A DNA stretch of 64,000 bases from Aphelocoma coerulescens (GCF_041296385.1 NC_091033.1:16256001-16320000), one strand, 5' to 3'; numbered from the stretch's first letter, positions 35,250 to 49,593 are shown. Numbers and translations: made by a program. Notes: generated by a model not told the origin, from the letters alone.

Positions 35250-38200
35250 CTATCTATGGGTATTTCTCTTCTTTCAGTCTTGTTTGTTTTGTCTTTTTTT
35301 TTTGGTTTTGTTTTGTTTTTTTTCCTAGGCCTGAGTTGGGCAAAGAATGGGTTTTCCCTTTATCTAATCTTAGTGGTTTAACTTACACTTCAAAGTCCTA
35401 GTCAGGTATCTTCAGGAGGCTTCTTTGGTTGTAACTTCTTTATACAGTTTTTGTTATAATAATATTCTTACTCTGCTATATAATTCTATACATTATGAAG
35501 GATTAGTTTTTATGATACCAAACTAACACACAAAACATTTTCATACAAAATATTCTCATGCAAACATATCTTTACATCAGGGCTATGCTCTGTTTTCCAG
35601 GAGACAGATTATAGCACTCTCGTCATTTAATCTTGACACAAACTACAAACTGTGGCTTTATTTTTGGTGGGATTAAAAATGAAATGAATTCTCTTTCAAA
35701 CTTAGGGTTTGTTTTTTTTTTCTTTTTACCTCATGTAGCCTTTTTTTTTTCCGGTGAATAAATTGCCTTCATCCCATTCTGCACCTACAACTGAGATTGC
35801 AGAATATGCTATAAATAGGAGGGGCGAGGAAAAGTTAAAACATCCTCTTAAGACATATGGCATGAGATTGAACAGCACTTTAGTTTGAGAGCTGGTAGAA
35901 GGCTTTTCTGTATCCCTCCTGGTTTAGGAAGGGGGATTCAATCATTTCTCATGTAGCATTTGCTTGTGTTTTGTCACGATTCTTTAATTCACTAATTAGA
36001 AAATCCAAAAAATTTAGCCAGATTATAATAATTTTGAAGCCTTCTGAGGCAGAACCGGGAGGGTTAGTCCATATTTGTAGGATTTCAAATATGTATAAAT
36101 TCTTATACCAACTCTCAGGATCATATTGGTTGAAACAAATTATACATCCATAAGACCTGAGCCACACCATTTTTCAGTAAAAAGACAAAACAAGTTAGAC
36201 AAAAATTAAACTCAAGAATATGTAGAATGCTTTAACTACTATTTGATCTGTCACTTGCAATGAAACCACAAACAAATTACAAACATTAACCAACTGACAA
36301 TGCAAGCAATTATGGTGACACTTTCAATTTCATTGGTGTTCACACAGCTCCATCTCATGTGTTGGTAGATTCCTATAAAAGAAAAGTGAAAATTTGGCCC
36401 ACTAGACCGATTATTAAAAAAGAAGTAAAACTTTATAGGGCTAACACAAAGTGACAGCGAAGCAACGGTTATCACATTTAGGTGTGATTTTGCTGCTTGC
36501 AGTTTCCTTGCTCTCAAACTGCTTGCTTTATCTTTGATGTCGGGACATTTGACATTCCTAGAAAAGAGAAAAGAAACAAACTTCCCCCAAAAAAATATGT
36601 CTGAGTGAAACAAGAGTTTAATTGCATTAACTTATTCAAGTGGAGTTTTAGTTTTTATTCTATGAAGTGCTTGTCGCACCACTTTTGTTGTCTCCCACAG
36701 GTTTTCGGTGGGGTTTCTTCCAATTGATTCTTCAGCGGAGGGAGCGAGACTGCTTTTAAAAGTTTTGCAAGAGTTGCAGTCTGTGAATCAGGCATTTGAG
36801 TCGCCTTTTTTTTTTTTTAAAATAACCAATCACATTTTTAGTAATCAATCATCTTTTAGTAACCAATTGTTCCTTATCTCAATATTTTTTTTTTTTACCA
36901 AGTCCACCCCAGGAGTAGAGAGGTGACTAACAAATTAACCAAGGAAGGACAGCAAAACATTCTCCCCATAGGTTTCTTTACAGCCCCCGCAGATGAGGCT
37001 GCATGACAAATACCTGGGCCTGCACAGGGACAACACCATCCCCACAAGGCAGCAGCTGCAGAATTGGCCGCAGGATTAGAATCTGCCAATTCTAGTTCTC
37101 CACAATAAACCACAGACCGGTGGCAGGGGAGGGTTCCCCACAAGATAGGAGCTCCGGATTCACCTCAGAACCGAAACCTGCCAATTTTGGCTTTTCACAA
37201 CAAAACACAAAAGGCACAGGGGCACGGGTCCCCTCCAAACAGGAGCCTTTCAGCTCTGCACAAGCACCACATAACAGGAGCCTCGCAGCTCCGCACAAAA
37301 CACCAAGCAGAAAAGGGAACTAAACACCCAAACCTATTAACCACAATGTCCACAATTCTTACAACCTCTGCCATCACCTTTGCCATTGCTTTTGCCTTTT
37401 CCTCATCTCTTCTTCCGTACGCTTGCTGTACTTTTCTAACCAGCTCCTCTCAAATTTCTCACTATTCTCTGCCACTCTCCCCTTTAACATTATCTGCACT
37501 TTCCTTTTCTGCCAAGTTCTTTATTCCTGCTCTTTCTAGTCTGATACCAAGCTCTCTCCTCTGGCAGCTTGGACACCACCCACTCCATCTAGTAGAAATA
37601 CAATACCACTTTCTCTCACAATTAATACATGCTCACAAAGACAAGCTTTAGAACCGTTTTCTCACACTTAACACGGGATTTCAAAAGGGAAATCAGATGG
37701 AGCTATATCAGAAAGGCGTTGGGGGTCTGCATGTTTTCAATTCAATAGCTAAAATCTTTCTCCTCTAAAATCCACCCCCTTTGGACAGTAAGGTTGAATT
37801 CCAAACCGACAGTTTATGTGATTTATGCTCATTCGCTCTTTGCCAAACGCTTCGCTTTCCTCCGGTCGAGCCCGTCGCCGGGGTACGGAACCGCAGATAG
37901 AGCCTCTCACTCGCTTTGTACTTTGACAGCACGTCTCATCCACTCTCACTCACACAGCAGCAGAATAGCGACAGACAAAACAAAAATAGCAGTACAATAG
38001 CACACGCCAGTGGGGTCCAGCCCCTTAAAGGTACCTTTCCCAGTGGGGTCCAACCCCTTAAAAGTACTTTTTTTTCTTGCCCAGGACTAATTTTGGGAGA
38101 CCCAGTCTTCTTCGGGACTTTCAACCCACCCTCAGGGACTCGAACCCTGGACCTGCAGGTATTTCTGTGTTTAAAAGGAATAGCAAATACCTTAATTTGG

Positions 38201-38320
38201 TGCAGATGGTCCTTGTCCGCCCCCGCCGCGAGCCAAAGGACAGCCGAGCTCCCCCTGAAAATTCAGGGTCGCGACCGGGAGGTCCGCTTACCCCTGGATC
38301 CGGCAGCCGGGCAGAGAGGG
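35250..38320. other. Unassigned AT-rich stretch, probable gag/leader remnant of the older provirus
   Basis: I find no reliable coding region. Several homopolymer tracts occur (T runs at about 35708, 35741 and 36808). At 37180-37650 both strands show composition-driven frames without known motifs. At 38133-38149 the minus strand contains CAGGGTTCGAGTCCCTG, which folds as a perfect tRNA T-arm and includes an exact polymerase III B-box. I see no matching A-box or acceptor stem. Confidence 0.4.
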
Positions 38321-38338
38321 TCCCATCTCGGGGCACCA
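38321..38338 (-). other. Primer-binding-site-like sequence of the older provirus
   Basis: The minus strand reads TGGTGCCCCGAGATGGGA, starting with the required TGG. The plus strand starts TGAATC just beyond it at 38341, as an LTR would. I cannot match it to a particular tRNA with confidence. The far LTR end before the PTPN1-like exon at 38750 is not clear. Confidence 0.45.
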
Positions 38339-38722
38339 GATGAATCGCGCCGCAGCCGGGCCAGGAGATTGGCTTGAAATTGGGGGTCACGAATTGGTCT
38401 GGATTTGATGATTCTGCATGAGATGTCATGGAAATGAAACTCTTGGATATTTCTGAGACGTACCTGGGGACACTCCAGGCGGTTTCATGTCTCAGCCATA
38501 CCCAGAGTGACACAGGCTTCTGAGCTGCACTGAAATAGCTGAATTGTAAATAAGTAAATTTACTTACCCAATTCCCTTTGGTCCCAGTGGAGACCTTCAC
38601 AACAAGAGACAATTACTTGTAATTAGTTTCTTGGCTGTGCAGCTATAAAAACTCCCTGAGACTCCCTGAAACTTTGTCCTTGGAATTTAAGTCAGTCCTT
38701 CTGACTGGTGTATCCAAACTAA

Positions 38723-39133
<411 letters not shown>

Positions 39134-39317
39134 TGAGTTAGGGGAAGAAAAGTCTCCAGTTTTCAGAGTGATTCGCAAAGACAGGCTTTGCTTTCAGGGA
39201 AAGCAGCATTTTTGAGGCCCAGTGTTTTCCCCTGTGTGTTTTTGGAGACCCAGTAAAGAGCCGTTGATACCAATTGTATGTGAGTTCATTCGTTCTGTAA
39301 TGTGGAGGGTGGTGTGA

Positions 39318-41399
<2,082 letters not shown>

Positions 41400-41400
<1 letters not shown>

Positions 41401-42085
41401 CAATATCAATATTTCACCGAAATTCAGGGCGGACCGGCGACGGGGGCGCTCGGGTTCGGTCCGGGCCTGCCGGGACGGGCCATAAACGACCCGGCCAAAC
41501 CCTCGACCCCCTCGAGGAACACGTCAAACACTTCAAAGGAAACGGAAGTCAGTAACAATTATGGAAGAACCATTACCGGTAATCGCTTGCGATCGGCAGG
41601 GAATTTCCTCGGTAAGTACAAGCCTAGGACATAGGGAATTTTGGAGGCGGGATCCCAATTTTGGCCACGTGCACCCGGACGAGAAGGCCGGTCCTTTTCC
41701 ACGGAAAGGAAAGCCCCACACCCCGGCGTTTCGGGGGCGGACGACGGCCCACGTAGGGGAGGGAACGACCGGCAGGACCTTTCTCCGCCTCATCCCCCCG
41801 CTCCGAGGTGCGGCAGCACCGAGCGCGACCGGCGTGGATGAGGAGGGGGCGGCTCTGCCAGAGGTCGCTTTCAGAGGGTTCCCGAGGCACACCTACACGG
41901 GGAGCTGCCGGTCGAGAGGGGCCAACGGAGGCGTCCCGAGAGACGCTTCGGGAACAACGGTCGCAGCGCTCCGCAGGAGCCGGGGAGCGGCCGGATGCAC
42001 CCGGGTAAGGAGCATCGCTTCAAGAAAACACCCAGGGAAAAGCTCTCGTGCCAAGGGGCAGCACCTGAGCGGGCAGGGCAGTATG
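41400..42085 (+). promoter_or_regulatory. CpG-rich segment with a possible first exon
   Basis: GC- and CpG-rich sequence holds a 175-codon plus-strand frame (41561-42088) beginning MEEPLPVIACDRQG. I recognise no domain, and open frames on both strands suggest composition rather than coding. A good splice donor (TCCTCG/gtaagt) sits at about 41610 and another (CCCGG/gtaagg) near 42004. The segment lies between the PTPN1-like exons and the second gene copy. Confidence 0.4.
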
Positions 42086-42089
42086 TGAG

Positions 42090-42460
42090 GTCCCTTTCAT
42101 CTCCCCCTTTTCCATCATTGTAAGGTTTAAATTGAGGGGGAAGCCCAGTTCTCCCTCCTTTCTAAGGGTTTGAATTGAGGAAAAATCCCCCTTTTTCCAG
42201 CACCAGAGAGTTTTAAAGTGAGGAAAACCCCTCTTTTCCCAATAGGTTAGGGGATTAAATTGAAGGGGAGAAGCCATTAATTTGCCATTGTATCGGTTCA
42301 AGTGGAGGCAACTCCCGCCCGTTCCCTCATTTTAAAGACTTCAGTCAAAGAAAGCTCTCCCTTTTTGAGCATTTTAAGGATTTAAATTGCATCTCAGGGT
42401 GCTCCTACCCAAGCCCCGGTACCGAACGTCATACGGGAGCGAGCCCCGCACGGACGTAAC
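42090..42460 (+). repeat. Degenerate 'GTTTAAATTGAGG' repeat block, copy 2
   Basis: This is the counterpart of 24690-25110, with units such as GGTTTAAATTGAGGGGGAAG and GGTTTGAATTGAGGAAAA. It ends with CCCCGGTACCGAACGTC. It lies ~450 bp upstream of the TATA promoter. Confidence 0.7.
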
Positions 42461-42876
42461 CCTAATAGCAGCTAGGAGGGTATTAAGAAGTCTTATTTTT
42501 ATTTATAATGTATATAGCCTTAATTAGAGGTCCCAAGGAGAGTTACATCGTTAATAAAATTACTATTCTTCTCTACCCTACTAAGCCACAGGTGGAGTAC
42601 TACTCAGTAATTACTAGGGAATAATTATGCAACTTAACAACAAATTACCTAGCTGAGTTCCCAAAACACAAAGTTTGATTTCTTACCGGCCGGCCACCCT
42701 TTTGCTCAATATAAAAGCAAAAAAAGAAAGCATCGTCGTTTCCCTGCAGAGTTTCCTACCAAGCCCTTTACTCACCTCAAATTTAAGTCAGAGGAGCCAA
42801 ACAGTGGCAACTCCTAGGAGGGCTTTTATACCTTGCAGGATTTGGCTCCTCCCTTTTCCCTGGGCATCATGGGAAC

Positions 42877-42907
42877 GAGGGGCGGACCCGGCCAGGGGTA
42901 TATTAAG
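42877..42907 (+). promoter_or_regulatory. TATA-type promoter of gene copy 2
   Basis: A GC box (GAGGGGCGGAC, 42877-42887) and a TATA element (GTATATTAAG, 42898-42907) lie 74 bases upstream of the first ATG. This spacing allows a transcription start at about 42930. Confidence 0.6.
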
Positions 42908-42980
42908 CCCAGGCTTTTGCAAGGGGAGTCATTCCCTCTCTGGGAGTGAGTGGGGTAAGAGCTCTCCTCTCATTTCAGTG

Positions 42981-43085
42981 ATGGGGATCTTTCTGCTTAT
43001 CTCAGCTTGCTTTCAGCAGGCTCTTTTAGCCTCTAAAGCAACAGAGGCTTTGAAGACATTGGGAAGAAGATACCATGGAATACAG
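42981..43085 (+). CDS. First coding exon with signal peptide (unknown secreted or membrane protein)
   Basis: The exon has 35 codons from the first ATG after the TATA element to a consensus donor (ATACAG/gtaata), ending in phase 0. It encodes MGIFLLISACFQQALLA, a short hydrophobic stretch with small residues at its end that looks like a secretory signal peptide. An Ala-, Lys- and Arg-containing mature start (SKATEALKTLGRRYHGIQ) follows. The open frame extends further upstream, but this ATG lies correctly downstream of the promoter. The window holds no corresponding exon for gene copy 1, whose 5' end must lie to the left. Confidence 0.6.
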
Positions 43086-43671
43086 GTAATATTTAAGTTC
43101 ACTCATTTGGGTTACATGTTTAGGGTTGGTAAGGTGGTTTTATAATTTCTGGTTTTGTGCTAAGGTTTTTTTTTTTTTGGAGCAGTGCAACTTCCTGCTA
43201 TTCCGGGTTGTGTTGAGTGGGATACTTCAAATTTTTTCAGTGAATTCATTGTGTCCAAAAAGGGATCTACCTCGTGCCGTAGATGGTGTCCAAGATTGAG
43301 GCTTCCGATAGGGAAGTTGAGGATTGCGACCGGGAGAGGGAGGACGAGCAGGGTAGCGGGTTAGGAGTTACAGCAGGGGGCTTTTGAAGGCGGCACGGTG
43401 TATTTGGGAGCCGCTTAAGGCCTTTCCATAAGCATAGCAGCCTCATTTACAAGTTTTATGGCATGCAAACACATCCCATGCATTTATGGAAACGCCTTGT
43501 AACTCTGTCCCTTGCTACCCTGGGTGCCTCTCACAATAGCAGCCGCAGCCTTAGACTAGGGATAAAGCTAGGGCCTTGAGAATCTAGGGGCACTTAGGAG
43601 CGAAGCGAGCCGCCGACTTGTTGCGATTTGCCACTAAACTCATAGTTTGATCTTGGTTTTCTTTATTGTAT

Positions 43672-43776
43672 CTGACTAAGAGACAACAGCCCAGCGACAG
43701 CAGGACCTTCCTGGGTAGCGAGAGCCAGCCTTCTTTTTGCACCCGAGGCACGTTCGCATCCCCGGACATCCGAGAG
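43672..43776 (+). other. Diverged exon E (copy 2)
   Basis: A 105-nt block homologous to exon E of the modules is open for 35 codons (starts LTKRQQPSDS, ends DIRE). The acceptor is damaged (ttattgtat instead of ttattgtag) and the donor is ataagt. It is the first module element after the signal-peptide exon. Confidence 0.5.
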
Positions 43777-44323
43777 ATAAGTCGAGGGCTCTGACCTACG
43801 GAGGGGATGAAAGCGGGGTGTCGGGTTGGAACTTGCCGGGAGGGATTTTTGAATTAGCTTTGGAGATGGAGATATCCAAGAAGGGGCCCCTTAGCCCACA
43901 TAAAGGGAAGTCTCGCTTTTGATCGCAATGCCGATGTGCGCAGGGCAGAGCAATCCCGGTGCGTGTCGTGTCACCTGTCTATTGTTACGTTCTGTGTCTT
44001 TTGGGCATCTTGTGTCTCGTGTCTTCTGCCTTAGCCCTTTGATGTGCTTGCAGTCGTTCTTTTCGCAGAGAGTTTTCTGTCCTTGTCGTGTCTCCTCATT
44101 TGTCATCTCCTGTGTCACGGGTGCTTGCACGGGTTTGGCCCGGAGCTGCTCCGCCCTGCCGCATAGTCTGGCACATAGGTGTAATAGAACAAGGCCTGGG
44201 GACTTGAAATTTGTAATGTAGGTTGTAGCTGGGCTCTAGATGATATTCCTAAATTCACACGAGATGGTCGGAGCCGTGAAATTCTCATGCAGCCCTTTGA
44301 CTTTTGTCATCGCTTTCTTTCAG

Positions 44324-44835
44324 ATGCAGATGGATTAAATCTGTGGCAGAGCGCCCCATACCGGGTGAGGGGATTCCCGCAGGAAGGTCAGTAACTGTTT
44401 GTCTGTGCTGGGCAAGTGTAAATGATGGCTATGTTATAGCACCGTTCTTTGTCTCTTTCTTTTAGGAGATAAAGCCAGATCTCAGCAGTCAAGGTCAAGT
44501 TAGTGAGGTAAGCGGTGACCGGTGGAAGGAAAAAGTTGTTATCGCTCGGGTGCCGAGTGCCGGTACTCTAAACTTTAAGCGGCCATCGTCATTTGCGTGT
44601 TTTGAGCAGTCTACTTGTATTATGCCAAATCCCCTCACCGACCGGCCGACAGAGCCGGCTCGCCGCCCTCGTGAGCCCTCCCAAAGTGTTATGGGGCTCT
44701 GCAATGAAGCCTTTACATTTTCTGATGTTTTGGTTTTCTTTGTTGTAGCTGACTAGGAGATGGCAGGAACTTCCCGGACAGCGAGGTAGCCTTATTTTGC
44801 ACCCGAGGCGGATTCACATCCCGGACGTCCGAGAG
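44324..44835 (+). other. Diverged module 1 of gene copy 2 (A, B, C, E)
   Basis: A at 44324-44364 reads ADGLNLWQSAPYR and joins in frame to B at 44466-44507 (EIKPDLSSQGQVSE). C follows a weak acceptor (tttgag), starts AVYLYYAKSP and ends before gtgagc. Exon D has been deleted together with its flanks, so C is followed within ~100 bp by E (44749-44835, 29 codons, ends PDVRE). A+B+C are open in the expected phase. Confidence 0.55.
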
Positions 44836-45105
44836 ATAAGTCGAGGGTTACGACCCACTGAGGGGATGAAAGCAGGGTGCCGGGTCGGGCCTCGCCGGGA
44901 GGGATTTTTGAGTCAGCTTTGAAGGTGGGAATGTCCAAGAAGGGGCCCCTTAGCCCACATAAAGGGCAAGTCTCACTTTTGATCACAATGCCGAGGCGGG
45001 CAGAGCAGTCCCGGTGCGTGTCGTGTCACTTGTCTGTTGTATGTTCTGTGTCTTTTGGGCATCTTGTGTCTTAGGTCTTTTTCCTTAGCCCTTCGAGGGG
45101 CCAGC

Positions 45106-45257
45106 TTATCGGAAATGCCAGGCATCATCCTTAGCATCCGTGTTCCTCGGCCGGGTGCCGATACCGTCGGAGCTTTGACCGACGAGCTTGGATGCACATT
45201 GGAATCGCATCTCCCTTCAGAGGCATTGAGTCAGAGGTCTTTTATGGTCTTGTTCTG
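45106..45257 (+). other. Conserved terminal-like exon F, diverged copy 1
   Basis: The frame reads PGIILSIRVPRPGADTVGAL and continues to FMVLF and TGA. It aligns codon by codon with exon F of the b modules (GADTIDPLTRELGG...VLF-stop) despite many substitutions. Confidence 0.5.
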
Positions 45258-45729
45258 AGCTATATTCACAGCTCTGCACCGCAGTGATCCATTACAGAGG
45301 ATTAGGACTTGTCAGAATGCAAAGAGCGGTAGAGGATTCTGACCGGACGATTCTCGGGCATCCATCTTTGTGGTTCTCGGAATAAGCCCTTCCGTTAGCA
45401 TCTTCTTCGAGCCTCGTCGGTCTCGCCGAGATCATCTCGCTCCGCATTCTCTCGGTCCTTGCGGTCATTCCTCTTGCCAGAGTTTTCTCTCTTCATCGCA
45501 TCTCCTCGTTTGTCATTTCCTGTGTCACGGGTGCCTGCATGGGTTTGGCCCGGAGCTGCTCTGCCCCGCCGTGTAGTCTGGTGTATAGGTGCAGTAGGAC
45601 AAGTCCCAAGGCCTTGAAATCTGTAATATAGGGTGTAGTTTGGCCTCTAGCTGGTATTCCTAGATTGACACAGGATGCCTGGAGCTGTTATCATGCAGGA
45701 CTCTGACTTTTGTCATCGCTTTCTTTCAG

Positions 45730-46326
45730 ATGCAGATGGATGAAATCTGTGTCAGGGCGCCCAAGACCGGGCGAGGGGGTTCCCGCAAGAAGGTCAGTCG
45801 CCGTCTGTGTTTGTGGGGTAACTGTAAATGGTGGCTATGTTACAGCATTGTTCTTTGTCTTTGCTTTCAGGAGGTAAAGCTGGATAGCAGTAGTCAAGGT
45901 CGATGGAGCGAGGTAAGCGGTGACCGGTGGACAGAATGAGTTGTTATTGCTCGGTTATCAATTTCCGGTGCAGTTCTAAGCATCCATTGTCATTTGTGTG
46001 TTTTAGGGGGTCCGCTTTTTTTATGCCGAACCTTCTCGCTGACCACCCGACAGACCCGGTTTGCCACCGTCGTGAGCGCTCTGGAAGTGTTACGGGACTC
46101 TGCAACGAAGCCTTTACATTTTCTCTTCTGAGGTACCTTCCGGTACATCCACGGCCGTGGAGTTGCGGTGAGTCAGGGAGGGAGGAGGAGGGAGGGTCCA
46201 CTTAAGTTTCAGCAATGCCACACCACCTTGTCTCCTCTTAACCCAGGCATACCCCGCGGTGACGGCGTCGGCCTCGGAGCGCGGCCGAAGCGTGCGGTCG
46301 GAGGACCCCGGCCTTCTTAGGGGACG
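45730..46326 (+). other. Diverged module 2 of gene copy 2 (A, B, C, D)
   Basis: A at 45730 carries TGA where the others have TTA. B is 45871-45912 (EVKLDSSSQGRWSE). C follows ttttag near 46006 and contains LCNEAFTFS in one frame. D at 46247-46326 (80 nt, donor gtgagt) reads AYPAVTASASERGRSVRSED in phase 0. The D length and frame match modules a and c of the distant array. Confidence 0.55.
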
Positions 46327-46752
46327 GTGAGTAGCGGAATTGTCGGGGCTTTGGCCGACGTGCCACTAAGTTCCTGTAGTGATGTTTGGTTTTCTTTATT
46401 GTGGCTGACTAGGAGACGACAGCCCGGTGATGACAGGAGCTTCCCAGAGGGTGAGCCGGCCTTCTGTTGTGCCTGAGGAGGATTCCCATCTCCAGATGCC
46501 TGAGAGATAAGTTGAGGGCTACAATCCACTGAGGGAATGAATGTGCGGTGTTGGGTCAGGGCTCGCCGGGAGGGATTTTTGAGTCAGATATGGAGGTGGG
46601 GATGTCCAGGAAGGGGCCCCTTAGGCCACATAAAGGGCAAGTCTCACTTTTGATCACAATGCCGAGGTGTGCAGAGCAGAGCAGTCCCGGTGTGTGTCAC
46701 TTGTCTATTGTATGTTCTGTGTCTTTTGGGCATCTTCTGTTGCAGGTCTTTT

Positions 46753-46932
46753 GCCTTAGCCCTTTGAGATGCTTATTGGAAATGTTGGGTGTTATTCTTA
46801 GCATCTCTGCTCTCGGTGCTCTTTGGCCCGGTGCCGATACCATCGATCCTTTGACTCAAGAGCTTGGAGGTGTATCAGAATCGCATCTCTCTTTAGAAGC
46901 GTCGAGTCAGATGTCTTTTATGGTCTTGTTCT
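46753..46932 (+). other. Conserved terminal-like exon F, diverged copy 2
   Basis: After the ccttag acceptor the frame contains LGVILSISALGALWPGADTI and ends FMVLF then TGA. It shares frame and stop with the 45.1-kb copy and with the b modules. Confidence 0.5.
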
Positions 46933-47420
46933 GAGCTGTATTCACAGCTGTATGCCGCAATGATCCATTATAGCGGATTAGGACTTGTCAGAATGCAAAG
47001 AGCGGTAGAGGATTCTGACCGTACGATTCTCGGGCATCCGTCTTTGCGGTTCTCGGAATAAGTCCTTCCGCCGGGGTTCTTTGAGCCTCATCGGCTCACC
47101 GTCGGTCTCGCCTAGGTCATCTCATTCCTCGGTCTCTCGGTCCTTGCGATCGTTCTTCTCTACGAGGGTTTTCTCTCTTCATCGCATCCCCTCCTTTGTC
47201 CTTTCCTGTGTCACAGGTGTCTGCGTAAATTTGGCCCGGAGCTGCTCTGCCCTGCTGCACGGTCTGGCATATGGGTGTAATAGGACAAGGCCTGGGGACT
47301 TGTAACTTGTGGTGTAGGCTGTAGTTTGGCCTCTAGATGGTATTCCTAGATTGACACAAGATAGCTGGGGCTGTGAAGTTCTCATGCAGCACTTTGACTT
47401 TTGTCATCGCTTTCTTTCAG

Positions 47421-48135
47421 ATGCGGAGGGATTAAATCCGTGGCAGAGCGCCCTGGACCGGGTGACGGGGTTCCCACCGGAAGGTCAGTCACCATTTGTG
47501 TTTGTGGAGCGAGCGCAAATGGTGGCTGTGTTACAGCATTGTTCTTTGTCTTTATTTTTAGGAGGTCAAGCTGGATCTCAGCCATCAAGGTGAAGTGAGT
47601 GAGGTAAGTGGTGACTAGTGGACTGAACTAGTTTTTCTTCCTCACTTATCAATTTCTGGTGCAGCTCTAAGCATCTGTTATTTTTTGCGCATTTTAGGCG
47701 GTCCACCGGCAAGATGTCCCGGTCGGGGATGCTGGCAGCCAGGTGGGTGCAAGCTTAAGCTATAGGTACAGTGTACTTTAATTGGAGGGGGGAGGTTGTG
47801 ATTTCAGAGTCTTTCAGGATGTTTTTTGCTTTGTTTCTTTGCAGGTGCTGCTGCTGCCTTGGATGTGCCAAGAAATAGAGACAATCAGGTGAGTTGGCCT
47901 TTAAGTGGGGCAAGTAATAGGCGAGCGGTATGTGGCAGTGTGCTAAGCATGTACCTTTTCGCTTTGCAGGTATTTTCTGGGCCGCCTCTGGAATCGGATG
48001 AAGATTTGAGGTGAGCCAGGGTACTGGTGCGGAGGACCCCTGGGGATTAATATTCTCGAGGGCCACAGTGACGTTTTCTGTTTTGTTGTCTTAGGTGCCG
48101 TGAGCAGCTGCGGAGGTGAAGTTTGGAAGCGGCAG
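47421..48135 (+). CDS. Module 3 and following small exons of gene copy 2
   Basis: Consecutive splice-bounded exons are A 47421-47461, B 47562-47603, a shortened C 47698-47742 (45 nt), then 47845-47888 (44 nt), 47970-48010 (41 nt) and 48095-48135 (41 nt). All have AG acceptors; donors include gtgacg, gtaagt, gtgggt, gtgagt and gtgagc. Joined in phase from A, they read ADGLNPWQS-like AEGLNPWQSALDR, EVKLDLSHQGEVSE, AVHRQDVPVGDAGSQ, VLLLPWMCQEIETI and then a segment ending NRMKI-stop. The RMKI stop is shared with copy 1. This is the most convincing continuous open path in the locus. The stop lies more than 50 nt before the next splice junction, so such a transcript might be subject to nonsense-mediated decay. 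Confidence 0.45.
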
Positions 48136-48236
48136 GTAAGTGAGCCTGGGCCCTTAGGAGGGAGGGAGGCCTTGCGGAAGGGGTCGCTTTTGGGACGTCT
48201 CACTGCGGTCTGAATTTTTTTTCTGAATTTTTGCAG

Positions 48237-48406
48237 CCACCAAAACAGACCCTGGGGACCGTATCAACATCCATGGCGCCCGTGTGCTCATTTCCATTGA
48301 GGATGGATTTTGTCGGCTCGTCTTCCAAAAGCTAAGTGTTGGGACCGGTGGTGGGGACAAGGGAAAACCCTTTGGACTTGCAGGAGGCAATTTGAAGTTA
48401 GCTTAG
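48237..48406 (+). other. Conserved 3' exon with open frame
   Basis: The exon follows a ttgcag acceptor. One frame reads GDRINIHGARVLISIEDGF and stays open to a TAG at about 48404. The copy 1 counterpart (21162-21255) reads VHSAHVFFSVEDGFFPL. The shared IEDGF/VEDGF core suggests past coding, though a 1-nt length difference exists between the copies. Confidence 0.45.
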
Positions 48407-48562
48407 AGGAGAGGGCTGTAGAGGGATAGGCCCCTTAGAAGTAAAGGGAGAGGGTTTCTCCTCAGCATCACCCGACCTTTTGCCGGGCAGGACGGTTCCG
48501 ACCCGTCTCCGTGTTCTCACGAGCTTCACGTCATCGGCCTTCTCTGAGTCTTGATGTCATCG

Positions 48563-49055
48563 CAAAACCTTTTGGCCCAGGAGCTCGCCTTTGGGTCCGG
48601 AGCGATCGCCCCGGTCCCCCAGCAGTTGTTGCCTTCTTCTCTAGGCCTACTGAGCTTGAGCATCCTCTTAACAGCTTTGGTACCAACTTCTTGTAAGGAC
48701 TTATGTTTTGCTATCATGTGCTATTGCCATAGAGCTTTCTTTCCTTTGGCATCATCGGCCTCTGGCTCATCTTGCAGTAGGAATCTTGGGTCCATCAGGT
48801 GAGACTGCTGGGCAGTTTCAACTTGTGTCTATGTTCTGTAGGTTGTGTCTATGTTATGTAGTGTCCATTGTCCTCTGTGTCACAGGGCTTTGTTGCATAT
48901 CAGTGACTTTTTTTGCATCGTTCTGGGCCGTATTGGCTGTACTCTACTTGCCTACTTTCCCAGATGGGGCTTATTCTGGCATCTTTACCTTTTCACTTCT
49001 TGAGACTGGAGGAAGTACACAAGATGTTCTCATCTATCTTCCTTCTCAGTTTTAG
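48563..49055 (+). other. 3' exon group with hydrophobic segments
   Basis: Three elements match copy 1. The first is near 48563-48694 and reads SLGLLSLSILLTALVPTS before gtaagg. The second starts near 48733 and reads HLAVGILGPSG before gtgaga. The third is 48886-49055, reads FFASFWAVLAVLYLP and later GSTQDVLIYLPSQF, and ends in TAG. Copy 1 keeps the first two with in-frame length differences. A direct join of the first and second makes a TAG in copy 2 but not in copy 1. These could be a membrane-protein C-terminus or old exons now in a 3' untranslated region. Confidence 0.4.
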
Positions 49056-49425
49056 TACTGGCTTCTTTTCACATGTCATTCCCTTGGACCTCTAGAGGGA
49101 GGGTATCGGACCCTCCCTCCATGACCGCAGTATTTCAGTAGGTTCCATCGCCTCTAAGTGTATTGTGCTCAAGAATTAATCTTCTGGAGACTCATCTCAA
49201 GCCCTCGTGTCATCTTTTCTTAATTTGGGGTGCCGCCCCTCTGTGCGCCGCTTAGGGTCGGAGCCGCCCTGCCCTGGCATGTAGAGTCACAGTTAGGTAG
49301 AACAGTCATAAAACTTAAGGGTTCATTTATTTTCTGTGGGGTTTTGGGTAGAAAATTTATGGGCCTGGTGTGGGGATAACTCCTAGCCACGGGCCACTCT
49401 CTGACCGCTTCACATTTTCTTGCAG

Positions 49426-49593
49426 GTCCCGAGGCGGCTTTGGATCTCCACGGTCACCGATGCTACCGATTTTCCTGGAATCTACGGCTCGATGTCGAGG
49501 AGCGGCAGCCAGGGAAGATGTATCAAAGTATTTTCATTGGTGGAGTGTTTTGATGAATGGCTACAGTCAGTGTGTAAGCTGAATAGCGTGTGA
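49426..49593 (+). other. Candidate terminal coding exon (55 codons)
   Basis: After a strong acceptor (ttttcttgcag) the frame is open for 55 codons to TGA and includes VTDATDFPGIYGSMS and VECFDEWLQSVCKLNSV. The copy 1 counterpart starts VPEVDQL after ctctcag at about 22356 but stops after 13 codons. No family is recognised. Confidence 0.4.

Larger units (their letters stand above)
32768..38340 (-). mobile_element. Older, decayed class I provirus (host of the nested insertion)
   Basis: Reading on the minus strand: a primer-site-like sequence (38321-38338), a long leader/gag region with no recognisable frame, pol fragments (35.2-33.3 kb), an env-like tail, a polypurine tract, and the start of an LTR at 32904. 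The younger provirus inserted in that LTR, so the LTR continues to the left of 25934. Its far end is unclear to me. The pol sequence is related to but clearly different from that of the younger element, and it has many stops and shifts. Confidence 0.75.

Noticed and set aside
37187..37651. 154-codon Ser/Leu-rich plus-strand frame
   Set aside because: Its composition reflects a pyrimidine-rich strand of decayed proviral sequence; it has no motif and no supporting splice or promoter signals.
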